NCBI GenBank assembly: GCA_016872725.1
Contig: VGZC01000017.1
Location: forward strand, 1 to 64,000
Length of the DNA: 64,000 nucleotides
From: Planctomycetota bacterium
Lineage (GTDB): Bacteria > Planctomycetota > Planctomycetia > Pirellulales > Pirellulaceae
Direction: 5' to 3'
Within the stretch, counting starts at the first letter, position 1. Every line of letters begins with the position of its first letter. The position numbers and the translations under genes are program-made. Shown piece by piece: positions 19,543 to 27,668 of the stretch. The notes under the pieces are model-generated. The model worked only from the letters and a program-made list of their open reading frames with translations. It ran no database searches and was not told the DNA's origin.

Positions 19543-21564
19543 TCAAGGAGATTGAGCGAGGGCCCAGCGCAGGAGATTGCGCGAGTCGACATACCGCGCG
19601 TCGTTTGACGTCGCGCCGAGCACGACGCACAGGAGCCACCGATCGCCGCGGCGGACGCTGGATACGAGGCACGCGCCGGCCGCGTCGGTCGTGCCTGTCT
19701 TCACTCCGTCGTAGCCATCGATGGCCAGCAACCGGTTCGTGTTCCTCCAGACGACATGACGCCGGTATTCGTCGGGCCCGAGGACCTCGCATCCGCGCTG
19801 CCGCGTGCCGACATATTCGCGGAACAGGGGGGAACGCATGGCTTCGGCGGTGAGCCGCGCGAGATCGCGCGGGCTGGTCCTGTGTTTCGGATCGGGCAGC
19901 CCATGCGGGTTGGCGAACCGCGTCTGTTTCAATGCCAATTCGACGGCCCTCGCATTCATGGCATCGACAAAGCGGGCGACGGAATCCACACGCGCATCGG
20001 CCTCGGCCCGCGATCCGTCGGCGTTCATCCGCCCGCCGACATGTTCGGCGATGGCGACCGCCGCATCGTTGCCGCTCGGCAAGAGCAGGCCATAGAGAAG
20101 TTCCCGCATCGGAACGCGTTCTCCCGCGCGGATTCCCGCGGTGGAACCGATCGTCGCATCGGCCGTTTCGGAGAACGTCACCCATTCGTCGAGCAGGCCG
20201 GGGTCGGACTCGGCCAACCGCAGCACGAGGTGCGCCGTCATGATCTTGGTGGTGCTCGCCATCTCGAGCGGTTCCTCCGCGTCGTGCTCGGCGACGATAT
20301 GGTCCGCGCCCGCATCGTAGACGACCCAACCGCGCGACGTGACGAGGGGCGGGCCGCCGGGCGCATCGGCGGGCTCGCGAGGCGGTGTTTCCCGATTCAC
20401 GAGGTCGGGAGCGGGCACGGGCGCATCGGATTCGACGACGGGCCCGAGCGCCTTCCACGTGGCGGCGTCCGCCGCGCCGGAGACGGCGATGGCCCGTTCG
20501 CGTTGGAATCGGCGCACGGCATCGGCGGTCGCCGGACCGAATTCGCCGTCGACGGCGAGCCGCGGCGAGGGCTCAAGCCTCGCGTTGAGCGTGCGCTGCA
20601 GGTCCTCGACGACCGTTCCCGAACCGCCTTCACGGACGACGCGCGTCGTTTCCGCCTCGGTCTTCCCGCCGCCGAACCGCGCGGCGACCGCCTCGCCGAT
20701 CCGTCCGCAAAGCACCTCGGCCGCGTTGGAGTCGTCCCAACGACGGTCTTCGTTCCGGCAGGTCAACACGCAAACGGCGACGGGCCCCGCGGGCAGGAAG
20801 AGAATGCCCGCGTCGGTCCGGACGTCGGTGACCGCGCCCGTCTTGTGCGCGAAGCGAACCGTTCGAGGCACGAACCGGGCAATCTTGGTCCGGTCGTCGC
20901 AGGCGAGGAGATGATCGAGCATGGCCGCGCACGCGTCGGGACTTCCCAGCTCTTTGCGGTGCAATCGGCCGAGCAAGGTGATCATGTCGAGCGCCGTGGT
21001 GCTTCCCAAACCAAACTCCTCGCTCCGCTTGGGGAAGATCGACGATTCGCGCCGGAAGACGAAAGCGTGGATCTTCGTGTGGGGCATGCCCATCGATTCC
21101 ATCGTGGCGGCCGTGGCGGGAAGGCCGATGGAACGCAGTACGAGGTTGGTCGCCGTATTGTCGGAAAACGCGATCATCAACCGGATCGCATCGCGAAGGG
21201 ATAGCCGCGTACCGGACGAAAAATGGGTCGTCAGGATGCCGCTGCCCGGCACCTTGTCGGCGTCCGCGAGCTCGATCATCGCATCCAATCGGACCGCGCC
21301 CGACTCCGCCTGACGGTACGCCTCGATCATCACGGGGAACTTGATCAGGCTCGCCGTCGGCATGGGAACATCGGCCTGATGGAGGAATGCGGCGTCACCG
21401 CCCTCCAATTGCCGAACGGCGACCGCGACGCGTCCGCGATGGCCATCGATGAGCGGGCGGATGGTCCGTTCGAGTTCGGGATCGTTGTCGGCCCACGCGC
21501 CGCACGGCGGCAAGCCGCAAAGAAGTCCGATGGTCGCGAGAACGAGGGGCGTGCGCCGGATCAT
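19543..21564 (-). CDS. Fusion: class A beta-lactamase-like domain, peptidoglycan-binding domain, D,D-carboxypeptidase (S11)
   Basis: 673 aa with a Sec leader (residues 1-25). Residues 26-290 are a class A beta-lactamase-like serine hydrolase with Ser72-xx-Lys75 (ASLIKF), Ser134-Asp-Asn136 and Lys241-Thr-Gly243. Residues about 315-375 are a PG_binding_1 module (LAVDGEFGPATADAVRRFQ). Residues about 405-673 are a D-alanyl-D-alanine carboxypeptidase of family S11 with Ser437-xx-Lys440 (MASTTKIMT), Ser497-Gly-Asn499 and Lys622-Thr-Gly624. All three catalytic motifs are intact in both halves. The usual S11 C-terminal stalk is absent. Likely site is the periplasm, acting on peptidoglycan peptides. 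Whether the first domain has beta-lactamase or peptidase activity is unknown. A GAGGAA ribosome binding site precedes ATG 21564. Confidence 0.9.
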   Translation of the reverse strand: MIRRTPLVLATIGLLCGLPPCGAWADNDPELERTIRPLIDGHRGRVAVAVRQLEGGDAAFLHQADVPMPTASLIKFPVMIEAYRQAESGAVRLDAMIELADADKVPGSGILTTHFSSGTRLSLRDAIRLMIAFSDNTATNLVLRSIGLPATAATMESMGMPHTKIHAFVFRRESSIFPKRSEEFGLGSTTALDMITLLGRLHRKELGSPDACAAMLDHLLACDDRTKIARFVPRTVRFAHKTGAVTDVRTDAGILFLPAGPVAVCVLTCRNEDRRWDDSNAAEVLCGRIGEAVAARFGGGKTEAETTRVVREGGSGTVVEDLQRTLNARLEPSPRLAVDGEFGPATADAVRRFQRERAIAVSGAADAATWKALGPVVESDAPVPAPDLVNRETPPREPADAPGGPPLVTSRGWVVYDAGADHIVAEHDAEEPLEMASTTKIMTAHLVLRLAESDPGLLDEWVTFSETADATIGSTAGIRAGERVPMRELLYGLLLPSGNDAAVAIAEHVGGRMNADGSRAEADARVDSVARFVDAMNARAVELALKQTRFANPHGLPDPKHRTSPRDLARLTAEAMRSPLFREYVGTRQRGCEVLGPDEYRRHVVWRNTNRLLAIDGYDGVKTGTTDAAGACLVSSVRRGDRWLLCVVLGATSNDARYVDSRNLLRWALAQSP

Positions 21565-21576
21565 GGAGGTTCCTCA

Positions 21577-21615
21577 AACAAAAACCCTCGATCGACGGGG
21601 CATCGATCGAGGGTT
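21577..21615 (-). terminator. Rho-independent terminator after the LTXXQ-like gene
   Basis: A perfect 13-bp inverted repeat (21583-21595 and 21603-21615) with a 7-nt loop is followed, reading the minus strand, by a U-rich tract from complement 21577-21584. It ends transcription from the gene at 21695-22528 and lies only about 12 bp before the start codon of the next minus-strand gene. Confidence 0.88.
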
Positions 21616-21694
21616 GATCAGGTTTGGGCGCGCCCGTCCGACCGCGGACCGTTTCCAACCGGTCCGCACAGGTCGGAAAGGGCGATGGAAACGA

Positions 21695-22528
21695 CTACTG
21701 ATCGTTGTTCGGTCGCGGCCGATTTCCGCCCGGTCCAAACCGGCCTTGCGGCGGAGAGAACTCGAACGCCTTGCCCTTCATTTCCTCGAACGCCTTGGTC
21801 TGTTCGGCGGTGAGCACGGCGAGCACGCCGCCTTCCGACGCTTTGCGGAGTTCGGTCATCTTCTTCATTATTTCCTCGCGGTTTCCGCCCGCGCCGCCAC
21901 CACCGCCGCCGGCGCCTTGGAAGAGTTCCCGCATTTTGGCCGACGTTTCCTCCTGCGCCTTCTGGAGCTTGCCTTTTTGTTCTTCGGTGATGTTGAGCTT
22001 GGTCTGGATCGCGGGATCCATCAGCGCGGCGACGCCCCGCTGCTGGAGCGAGAGCTGTTCGAGCCGTTCCATTTGATGGGGGAGAAGGATTTCCGCGAGC
22101 TTGGCTCGGGCTTCCTTTTCGGCCTTCTCGGCCCGCTCACGCATTTCCGCCATGAACTCCTGGCGTTCCTCGTCCGACATGTCTTGGAAGTTGGGACGCT
22201 CGCCACCGCCCTGGCCACCCGCGCCCGGACCACCGCGATTGGCGCGAGCCGCTTCCGCGACCTTCGTGAGCTGTTCCTTCTGATCGTCGAGCAATTCGAT
22301 TTCGGTTTGGACTTTGGGGTCCTGCAGCAGGCCGATCAGACCGCCGCCGCCGCCGCGCCCGAATCCGCCTCCGAAACCGAAACCGCCGAGCTGTCCAAAC
22401 CCGCCTCGGCCACGTCCGCCTTGACCTCCTTGACCGCCTTGACGAGGTTGTGCTTCCACCGAACCGGCGATTGCCGCTGTCACCACGACGGCCGATACGG
22501 CCGCCACCCAAAGTCGACTGACCCGCAT
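21695..22528 (-). CDS. Secreted Gly-rich LTXXQ/Spy-like protein
   Basis: 277 aa from ATG 22528, chosen for the following leader (RLWVAAVSAVVVTAAIAGSVEA) and a GGAG box about 7 nt upstream. After a Gly-rich stretch (GGFGFGGGFGRGGGGG), two similar helical segments occur: LQDPKVQTEIELLDDQKEQL and LMDPAIQTKLNITEEQKGKL, each a Spy/CpxP-like LTxxQ-type unit. Long charged helices (MRERAEKAEKEARAKLAEIL) follow the first unit. The C-terminus repeats the pattern once more (VLAVLTAEQTKAFEEMKG). Planctomycete genomes encode many such proteins; a chaperone or metal-related envelope role is possible by analogy with Spy/CpxP, not shown here. Confidence 0.82.
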   Translation of the reverse strand: MRVSRLWVAAVSAVVVTAAIAGSVEAQPRQGGQGGQGGRGRGGFGQLGGFGFGGGFGRGGGGGLIGLLQDPKVQTEIELLDDQKEQLTKVAEAARANRGGPGAGGQGGGERPNFQDMSDEERQEFMAEMRERAEKAEKEARAKLAEILLPHQMERLEQLSLQQRGVAALMDPAIQTKLNITEEQKGKLQKAQEETSAKMRELFQGAGGGGGGAGGNREEIMKKMTELRKASEGGVLAVLTAEQTKAFEEMKGKAFEFSPPQGRFGPGGNRPRPNNDQ

Positions 22529-22890
22529 GAGAAGTCTCCTTCGAACCAAAGAGAAAAGCCCGCAACGTCCTTGATTAAACACCCGGTGCCGCCGACAGTT
22601 TCGCGTTCCGCAGGGCCGTCGCCCGATTCCCTGTATTCCGCGCCATGCGAACTCGACGCCGACCCGCTGGGATCTCCGCCTCGAACGCCGCGCTCTCCAG
22701 CACCCAAACGATGCGATCGGCGCGCTCGGGAAACGCGCACGAACGCCGCGGATTGTAAGCGATCGCGTCAATAAAACAGCCACCCCGTCCCCATGATGGC
22801 GACCTGGACCGTCACCGTTCCGAACCGACGGCCCGGCCCAACGTCAAGGACCCGTTCGGCCCTCTTGAATTCGATCGGGCATGCCGCCTA

Positions 22891-22919
22891 TTGACGGAAC
22901 CCATTTTTGCACCTACACT
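22891..22919 (+). promoter_or_regulatory. Sigma70-type promoter for the ACT-domain gene
   Basis: TTGACG at 22891-22896 and TACACT at 22914-22919, 17 bp apart. Transcription would begin near 22926 and the leader would run through the heptamer array to the start at 23073. Confidence 0.5.
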
Positions 22920-22955
22920 TATGCCCGCATTGGCGATGACGGCCCTTCCGAAAGC

Positions 22956-23004
22956 GCCGAACGCCGAACGCCGAACGCCGAACGCCGAACGCCGAACGAC
23001 GAAC
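22956..23004. repeat. 7-bp tandem array (GCCGAAC), seven units
   Basis: Six exact GCCGAAC units and one GACGAAC unit, followed by a broken copy. It lies in the predicted 5' leader of the ACT-domain gene, between its promoter and start codon. Confidence 0.93.
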
Positions 23005-23072
23005 GACGGATCGCGGTCGTCCCGACGATTCGGACGAAAGGCAATTCCAGGGCAAAGCGAGCATCGCGACCG

Positions 23073-23564
23073 ATGAGCTCCGGCGAAGGATCGCATACCG
23101 ACTTCGCGACGATGCGCGGGCGGGACTACCCCACGATCCGCCAATTCACGGTCTTCTTGGAGAACCGGGTCGGCCAGCTTCTCGAAGTGGTTCGCCGATT
23201 CGACGGCTCCAAGGTCCGCATCGTCGCCCTGTCGATCAACGGCGCCACCGAGTGCGCCTTCGTTCGATTCCTGCTGAGCCATCCCGAACAGGGACGCGAG
23301 ATCCTTGAGCGAGCCGGACTCGCGATGATCGAGAGCGATTTGATCGGCGTGGAACTTCCGGCGGGCGAGCAACCCCTGCTTCAGGTCTGCACGGCGCTGT
23401 TGCAATCGGAAATCAACATCGTGCAGGCGTATCCCTTGTTGATCCGACCGCACGGGCGACCGGCCGTCGCGCTCATGGTCGACAACACGGAATTCGCCCT
23501 CGAAACGCTCGCCGGCAAGAACTTCCACCTGTTCTCGGAACTGGATCTGCAGGAAATCGAATGA
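23073..23564 (+). CDS. ACT-domain protein
   Basis: 163 aa from ATG 23073 (alternative start 23112). Residues about 20-95 have the ACT fold pattern (IRQFTVFLENRVGQLLEVVRRF then VRIVALSING and CAFVRFLLSHPEQG), and a second ACT-like half follows (LLQVCTALLQSEINIVQAYPL and RPAVALMVDN). Paired ACT domains bind amino acids or other small ligands and regulate metabolism. Planctomycete databases often label similar proteins as acetolactate synthase-related, but no ilv gene is adjacent, so I avoid that name. A likely ligand is not evident. Confidence 0.8.
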   Translation: MSSGEGSHTDFATMRGRDYPTIRQFTVFLENRVGQLLEVVRRFDGSKVRIVALSINGATECAFVRFLLSHPEQGREILERAGLAMIESDLIGVELPAGEQPLLQVCTALLQSEINIVQAYPLLIRPHGRPAVALMVDNTEFALETLAGKNFHLFSELDLQEIE

Positions 23565-23570
23565 CCCGTT

Positions 23571-23645
23571 CGGCCTGTTACGGGTCGGCCCGTTACGGGT
23601 TGGCCCGTTACAGGTCGGCCTACTTCCGGGTGTTCCGCTACGGGT
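23571..23645. repeat. 15-bp degenerate tandem array between convergent genes
   Basis: Five 15-bp units of the type CGGCCCGTTACGGGT run from 23571 to 23645. The last unit covers the stop codon and final codons of the minus-strand HEAT gene. Internal CCCGTTACGGG is nearly palindromic, so each unit could fold into a small hairpin. Confidence 0.88.
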
Positions 23646-24846
23646 TGGGAGCCGCCTTGCGGAACGCATGCCATTCGCGGATCGCCGCCTGACGCTCCGC
23701 GTCGCCCGGGAAGCCGAGTGTCGACGGGTGGAATACGAGCTGCGGGTCTTCTTGGACGCGGTCCCCGAACCCGTGGTTTTGCGGGTCCTGACCATGCAGT
23801 TTCCAGAGTACGGCGAGCGCGATGTCGCGCAGTTGGGTTTCGAAGGTCATCTGCTTGTTGATGGCTTGCGCGGGCACGCAGGGCGTGGGATCGTCGAGCA
23901 GGGGTTCGAGAACGTCGGTGTGCGAGCGGTCTCCGAACCGGCCGATGGCGAGGATCGCGAATTGGCGGATATAGACGATGTTGACGTTTTGTCCGCCTTC
24001 GAACGTGCGGAGCGCCGGCTTCAGTCCTTCGCCCATGTCGTATCGCAGGGCCAGCCGGATCGCCGTGTATGCGGGCCAATCGTGCGACTGCTCGATCGCC
24101 TTGCCGAGGATTTTTCGGACGAGGTCGCGATTGGGGCCGTCGGAAAGGGCCTTGTCGAAAGAGCCTTGGAAGCAACTGCTGAGCACGAAGTTGCTCGCCT
24201 GGTCGGACGGCTCGACACCACCCTCGGTCATGACGAACAGCATGGCGGCGACGGTGCCCAGCGAGATGACCTCGCCGCCGACTTGGGCGGCCGGCTGTTG
24301 GATCGCCAACGTCCGGTTGTCGAGCGTGAACGCGGCCTCTTTGGGACCTTCGTCGAGTGACTGGAACAGGGCCGGTTCGGCGCGGACCATTTCGACGAAC
24401 AGGCTTCTCGACGCGGTCGAGACGCCAAACGCGTCGCGGAACGCGCGCCAACCGGGCAGTCCGTGGTCCTTCTCTCCGCGCGCGTCGGACGCGAACGCCT
24501 CGAGCCTGCGCTGGAAGTCGTTCTTTCGGACGATCGTGAGGATCCGACCGCTGCGATAGCGGATCTCCCGGTCGCGGTGGCGGGCGCCGGCGTCGAGCGC
24601 GGGGAGGGCGTCCGAGCCGATCCGAACGAGTTGCTCGGTCGCCCGCTCGCGAACCGAGAACCGGAGATCGCCGAGCTGCCGCACGAGCTCCTCGGCGTTC
24701 GGACCGTCGGGTGGTTCAGCGCGAACGGGCCACGCCAGGCAAACCGGCACGGCGAGCAGCGCGGCGAAACGAACCAAGCCGGTCGCTCGCGCGTTTTGGT
24801 TCGAGTTCGCGATGGAGTTCGATCGGCGCGGGCGCAAACGATGCAT
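23638..24846 (-). CDS. Secreted HEAT-repeat protein
   Basis: 402 aa from ATG 24846, chosen because CAGGAG lies 6 nt upstream and a leader follows (LVRFAALLAVPVCLAWPVRA). Residues about 45-100 contain a HEAT-like unit (LVRQLGDLRFSVRERATEQLVRIG and following) of the kind frequent in planctomycetes, with another near residue 330 (QFAILAIGRFGDRSHTDVLEPLL). The middle region is alpha-helical without a recognised domain. These repeats usually scaffold protein contacts. The C-terminus runs into the 15-bp tandem array, so its last residues come from the repeat. No enzyme motif was seen. Confidence 0.8.
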   Translation of the reverse strand: MHRLRPRRSNSIANSNQNARATGLVRFAALLAVPVCLAWPVRAEPPDGPNAEELVRQLGDLRFSVRERATEQLVRIGSDALPALDAGARHRDREIRYRSGRILTIVRKNDFQRRLEAFASDARGEKDHGLPGWRAFRDAFGVSTASRSLFVEMVRAEPALFQSLDEGPKEAAFTLDNRTLAIQQPAAQVGGEVISLGTVAAMLFVMTEGGVEPSDQASNFVLSSCFQGSFDKALSDGPNRDLVRKILGKAIEQSHDWPAYTAIRLALRYDMGEGLKPALRTFEGGQNVNIVYIRQFAILAIGRFGDRSHTDVLEPLLDDPTPCVPAQAINKQMTFETQLRDIALAVLWKLHGQDPQNHGFGDRVQEDPQLVFHPSTLGFPGDAERQAAIREWHAFRKAAPNP

Positions 24847-25156
24847 GATGGGCTCCTGGCGAACTCCTGCTCCGCGGCGGTCCGCCCGCGGCTCAGGCTC
24901 TCCTCCTGAAGGGCGCCGGGCGCGGTCGTCCGAGGCGTCCTGGTCCATTGTAGGCTCGGGCCTCGCTCTCCGTCCAGAAAGGCGCGAGGCTGTCCCGCCC
25001 TCGGACGCGGCAAACACCGATCGGCGTGGCTATCCAACCGCGCGAGGCCCACTTACAATGGAACTTCGCGTCGGGGATTTGCGGCCGCTTGCAGCCTCAC
25101 TCTGCTAAAGTGCCATTGCCTGCCGCGTACCTTCCGGCCCCTGGAGTACGCTCAGC
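24847..25156. other. Divergent intergenic region
   Basis: 310 bp between the HEAT gene (minus) and the first PLP enzyme (plus). TGCTAAAGT at 25103-25111 resembles an extended -10 box and could serve the PLP operon, but no good -35 box is at the right distance. The leader after it is only about 40 nt, too short for a SAM riboswitch. Nothing else is evident. Confidence 0.45.
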
Positions 25157-26365
25157 ATGTCCGTTCAGCCACGCCGTCCGTCGGACCCTGGTCCGCCGCG
25201 GATGTCGACTCTTTCGGTCCACGCGGGCGAGGCCCGCGAGAAACCGGCCCACGCGATCACCGATCCGATCCTGTGCGCCTCGACGTTCACGTTCGCGAAC
25301 ACGCAGGCGGTTATCGACTACGTGGTCGAAAAACAGGAGCGGGGCGAGTACGGCCGATACGGCACGCCGACCGAAATGACCGTGGAACGCAAGCTCGCCG
25401 CGCTCGAAGGCGGCGGGGACGCCATCCTCTATTCGACGGGCATGGCGGCGATCGTCGGCCTGCTCATGGCGAAGCTCAACTCGGGCGATGAAGTCGTTTT
25501 CTTCGACGAGTGCTACCATCGCAGTCGCGAATTCTGCGTCAAACACCTGTCCCGGTTCGGCGTGGTGACTCGGCAGGTCAAAGTGTGCGATTACGATGCG
25601 ATGGCCGCGGCGATCAACGAAAACACCCGCCTGCTGATCAGCGAATCCCCGACGAATCCCCATTTGAGCGTCGTCGACCTGGAACGGTTCGCGGCGATCG
25701 GCCGGCAATACGCCGTCGAGACGCTGATCGACGCGACGCTCGCGACCCCCTACAATGTGCGGCCCCTCGCCTACGGCGTCGACTACGTGCTGCATTCGGC
25801 CACCAAATACCTCGGCGGCCATAACGACCTGCTTGCCGGCGTCATCATCGGCGATCGCGAGCGGCTCGAGCCGGTCCGAAAGCTCCGAGGCATCATGGGC
25901 GCGATCAACTCGGCCCACAACATCTACCTTCTCGAACGCGGGCTCAAGACGTTTGAACTCCGCATGCGCCGCCACAACGAGAACGGAATGGCGGTAGCAG
26001 AGTTCCTCGCGTCGCATCCGCGCGTTGAACGCGTGTTTTATCCCGGCCTTCCCTCGCACGCGTACCACGAAATCGCGAGCCGAACCATGCGGGGTTTTGG
26101 AGGCCTCATCACGTTCCAGGTGCGCGACGCCGACTGGCGCGCGACGGCAGCGATCGTCGATCGAGTGCGGGTCGCGCGGATCGCACCGAGTCTTGGAGGC
26201 GTCGAATCGTTGATCGAGCAACCGCTCGTGATGAGTTACTTCGAGGTGTCCCCCGAGGACCGCCGGCGGTTCGGCATCCATGACAACATGATCCGATTCT
26301 CGTGCGGAATCGAGAACGCCGAGGACCTGATCGCGGACCTCAAACAGGCTATCGAAGGGCGCTAG
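25157..26365 (+). CDS. Cys/Met-metabolism PLP enzyme, first copy
   Basis: 402 aa, the family's usual size. This fold-type I PLP family includes cystathionine gamma-synthase, cystathionine lyases and methionine gamma-lyase. The PLP lysine lies in VLHSATKYLGGH; YSTGMAAIVGLLMA is the phosphate-binding SxGxxA block; YGRYGTPT is the YxRxxNPT region, with Thr for Asn; and LGGVESLIEQP is the C-terminal substrate arginine-loop region. Sequence alone does not separate the reactions. The replacement in the NPT motif and the residues ECYHRSREF in place of the usual YGGT suggest a divergent substrate. It is followed after 19 bp by a second family member, so the pair may perform successive transsulfuration steps. 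Confidence 0.88.
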   Translation: MSVQPRRPSDPGPPRMSTLSVHAGEAREKPAHAITDPILCASTFTFANTQAVIDYVVEKQERGEYGRYGTPTEMTVERKLAALEGGGDAILYSTGMAAIVGLLMAKLNSGDEVVFFDECYHRSREFCVKHLSRFGVVTRQVKVCDYDAMAAAINENTRLLISESPTNPHLSVVDLERFAAIGRQYAVETLIDATLATPYNVRPLAYGVDYVLHSATKYLGGHNDLLAGVIIGDRERLEPVRKLRGIMGAINSAHNIYLLERGLKTFELRMRRHNENGMAVAEFLASHPRVERVFYPGLPSHAYHEIASRTMRGFGGLITFQVRDADWRATAAIVDRVRVARIAPSLGGVESLIEQPLVMSYFEVSPEDRRRFGIHDNMIRFSCGIENAEDLIADLKQAIEGR

Positions 26366-26384
26366 GGAGCGAGGGGAGGAACGC

Positions 26385-27581
26385 TTGGACTCCGACTTGG
26401 ACACGAGAAACGGCGGCGCCGCGCGCGCGGCGCCGCCCTATCAATTCCGCACGCGAGCCATCCATGTCGGGCAGGGGCCCGATCCGGCCACCGGGGCCGT
26501 CGTGCCGCCGATCCATGTCGCGTCGACCTACGTCCAACGCGCGGCTGGTGAATGGGGAGCGTTCGATTATTCCCGGAGCGGAAACCCGAGCCGCGCGAAT
26601 CTGGAACGGGCCGTCGCCGATCTCGAGTCGGGATGCGGCGGCCTCGCCTTCGCCAGCGGCATGGCGGCGATCCACTGCGCTATGATGCTCGTGAAATCGG
26701 GCGACCATGTCGTCGCCGGAACGGACATCTACGGAGGGACCTATCGGCTGCTCCACCGCGTGCTCGATCGATCGGGTGTCGACGTGACGCTCGCGCCGTC
26801 GACCGATTTGGCGGCGTTCGAACGGGCGATGCGCCCGACGACGCGCCTCGTCTGGATCGAATCCCCCGGCAATCCGCTCATGACGGTCACCGATGTCGGC
26901 GCGTGTGCCGAGATCGCCCATCGGCATGGAGCGCGGCTGGCCGTCGACAATACGTTCGCGACGCCCGTGCTGACGCGACCTCTCGAACGGGGCGCCGACA
27001 TCGTCATGCATTCGGCCACCAAATACCTCGGCGGCCACAGCGACGCGCTCGCGGGAATGCTCGCCGTCCGCGATCCCGAACTCTGGAAGGAACTCTACTT
27101 CTTCCAAAACGCGATCGGCGGTGTCATGGGGTCGCTCGAAACGTATCTCGTCGCCCGCGGACTCAAGACGCTCGAACTGCGCGTCCGCGAACAATGCCGG
27201 TCGGCGGCGCGCGTCGCCGAATGCCTCGCGGCCGATCGGCGCGTTCGTCGAGTCCTCTATCCGGGGCTGGCGACGCATGCGGGCCACGCTCTGGCCGCCC
27301 AACAGATGGATCGAGCGTTCGGCGCGATGCTCAGCTTCGAGGTCCACGGCGATCTGGAAAAAACAAAACGCGTCGCGGGCGCGACGCGCTTGTTTCAACT
27401 CGCCGTCAGCCTGGGGGCGGTCGAGTCGCTGATCGAACACCCGGCGTCGATGTCGCACGCCAGTTATCATCCCGACGACCGACGCGCCCACGGAATCTCC
27501 GACGGCCTGATCCGCATCTCCATCGGACTCGAAGATCCCGGCGACCTGTGCGCCGACCTCGATCAAGCGCTCGACGCGTGA
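26385..27581 (+). CDS. Cys/Met-metabolism PLP enzyme, second copy
   Basis: 398 aa. The start is TTG 26385, preceded by GGGGAGGA at 26373-26380; no ATG or GTG fits as well. The protein is canonical for the family: VPPIHVASTYVQ, YSRSGNPSRANLE, FASGMAAIHCAMML, DIYGGTYRLL, HSATKYLGGHSDALAG with the PLP lysine, and LGAVESLIEHPASMSH. It is therefore closer to standard cystathionine gamma-synthase/lyase than the upstream copy. The pair likely handles conversion between cysteine, cystathionine and homocysteine. The direction of the pathway cannot be decided without cysK/metA context, which is absent. Confidence 0.9.
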   Translation: MDSDLDTRNGGAARAAPPYQFRTRAIHVGQGPDPATGAVVPPIHVASTYVQRAAGEWGAFDYSRSGNPSRANLERAVADLESGCGGLAFASGMAAIHCAMMLVKSGDHVVAGTDIYGGTYRLLHRVLDRSGVDVTLAPSTDLAAFERAMRPTTRLVWIESPGNPLMTVTDVGACAEIAHRHGARLAVDNTFATPVLTRPLERGADIVMHSATKYLGGHSDALAGMLAVRDPELWKELYFFQNAIGGVMGSLETYLVARGLKTLELRVREQCRSAARVAECLAADRRVRRVLYPGLATHAGHALAAQQMDRAFGAMLSFEVHGDLEKTKRVAGATRLFQLAVSLGAVESLIEHPASMSHASYHPDDRRAHGISDGLIRISIGLEDPGDLCADLDQALDA

Positions 27582-27604
27582 ACCCCGGCCGACATCGGTT
27601 CGAT

Positions 27605-27668
27605 CAGCGGGCCCGAAGCTCAGCGGGCCCGAAGCTCAGCGGGCCCGAAGCTCAGCGGGCCCGAAGCG
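27605..27668. repeat. 16-bp tandem array between convergent genes
   Basis: Four copies of CAGCGGGCCCGAAGCT, the last with one terminal change. The array starts 23 bp after the PLP gene stop, and the minus-strand gene's stop codon (27652-27654) and last codons lie within it. Each unit contains the palindrome GGGCCC. Confidence 0.95.

Larger units (their letters stand above)
22529..23072. other. Divergent intergenic region with promoter and heptamer repeat
   Basis: 544 bp between the LTXXQ-like gene (minus) and the ACT protein (plus). It contains a good sigma70-like promoter at 22891-22919 and a 7-bp tandem array at 22956-23004, both listed separately. No other gene is evident. Confidence 0.6.

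Noticed and set aside
24847-25156. SAM riboswitch upstream of the Cys/Met enzymes
   Set aside because: The likely leader is about 40 nt, and no SAM-I type stems or K-turn are visible.
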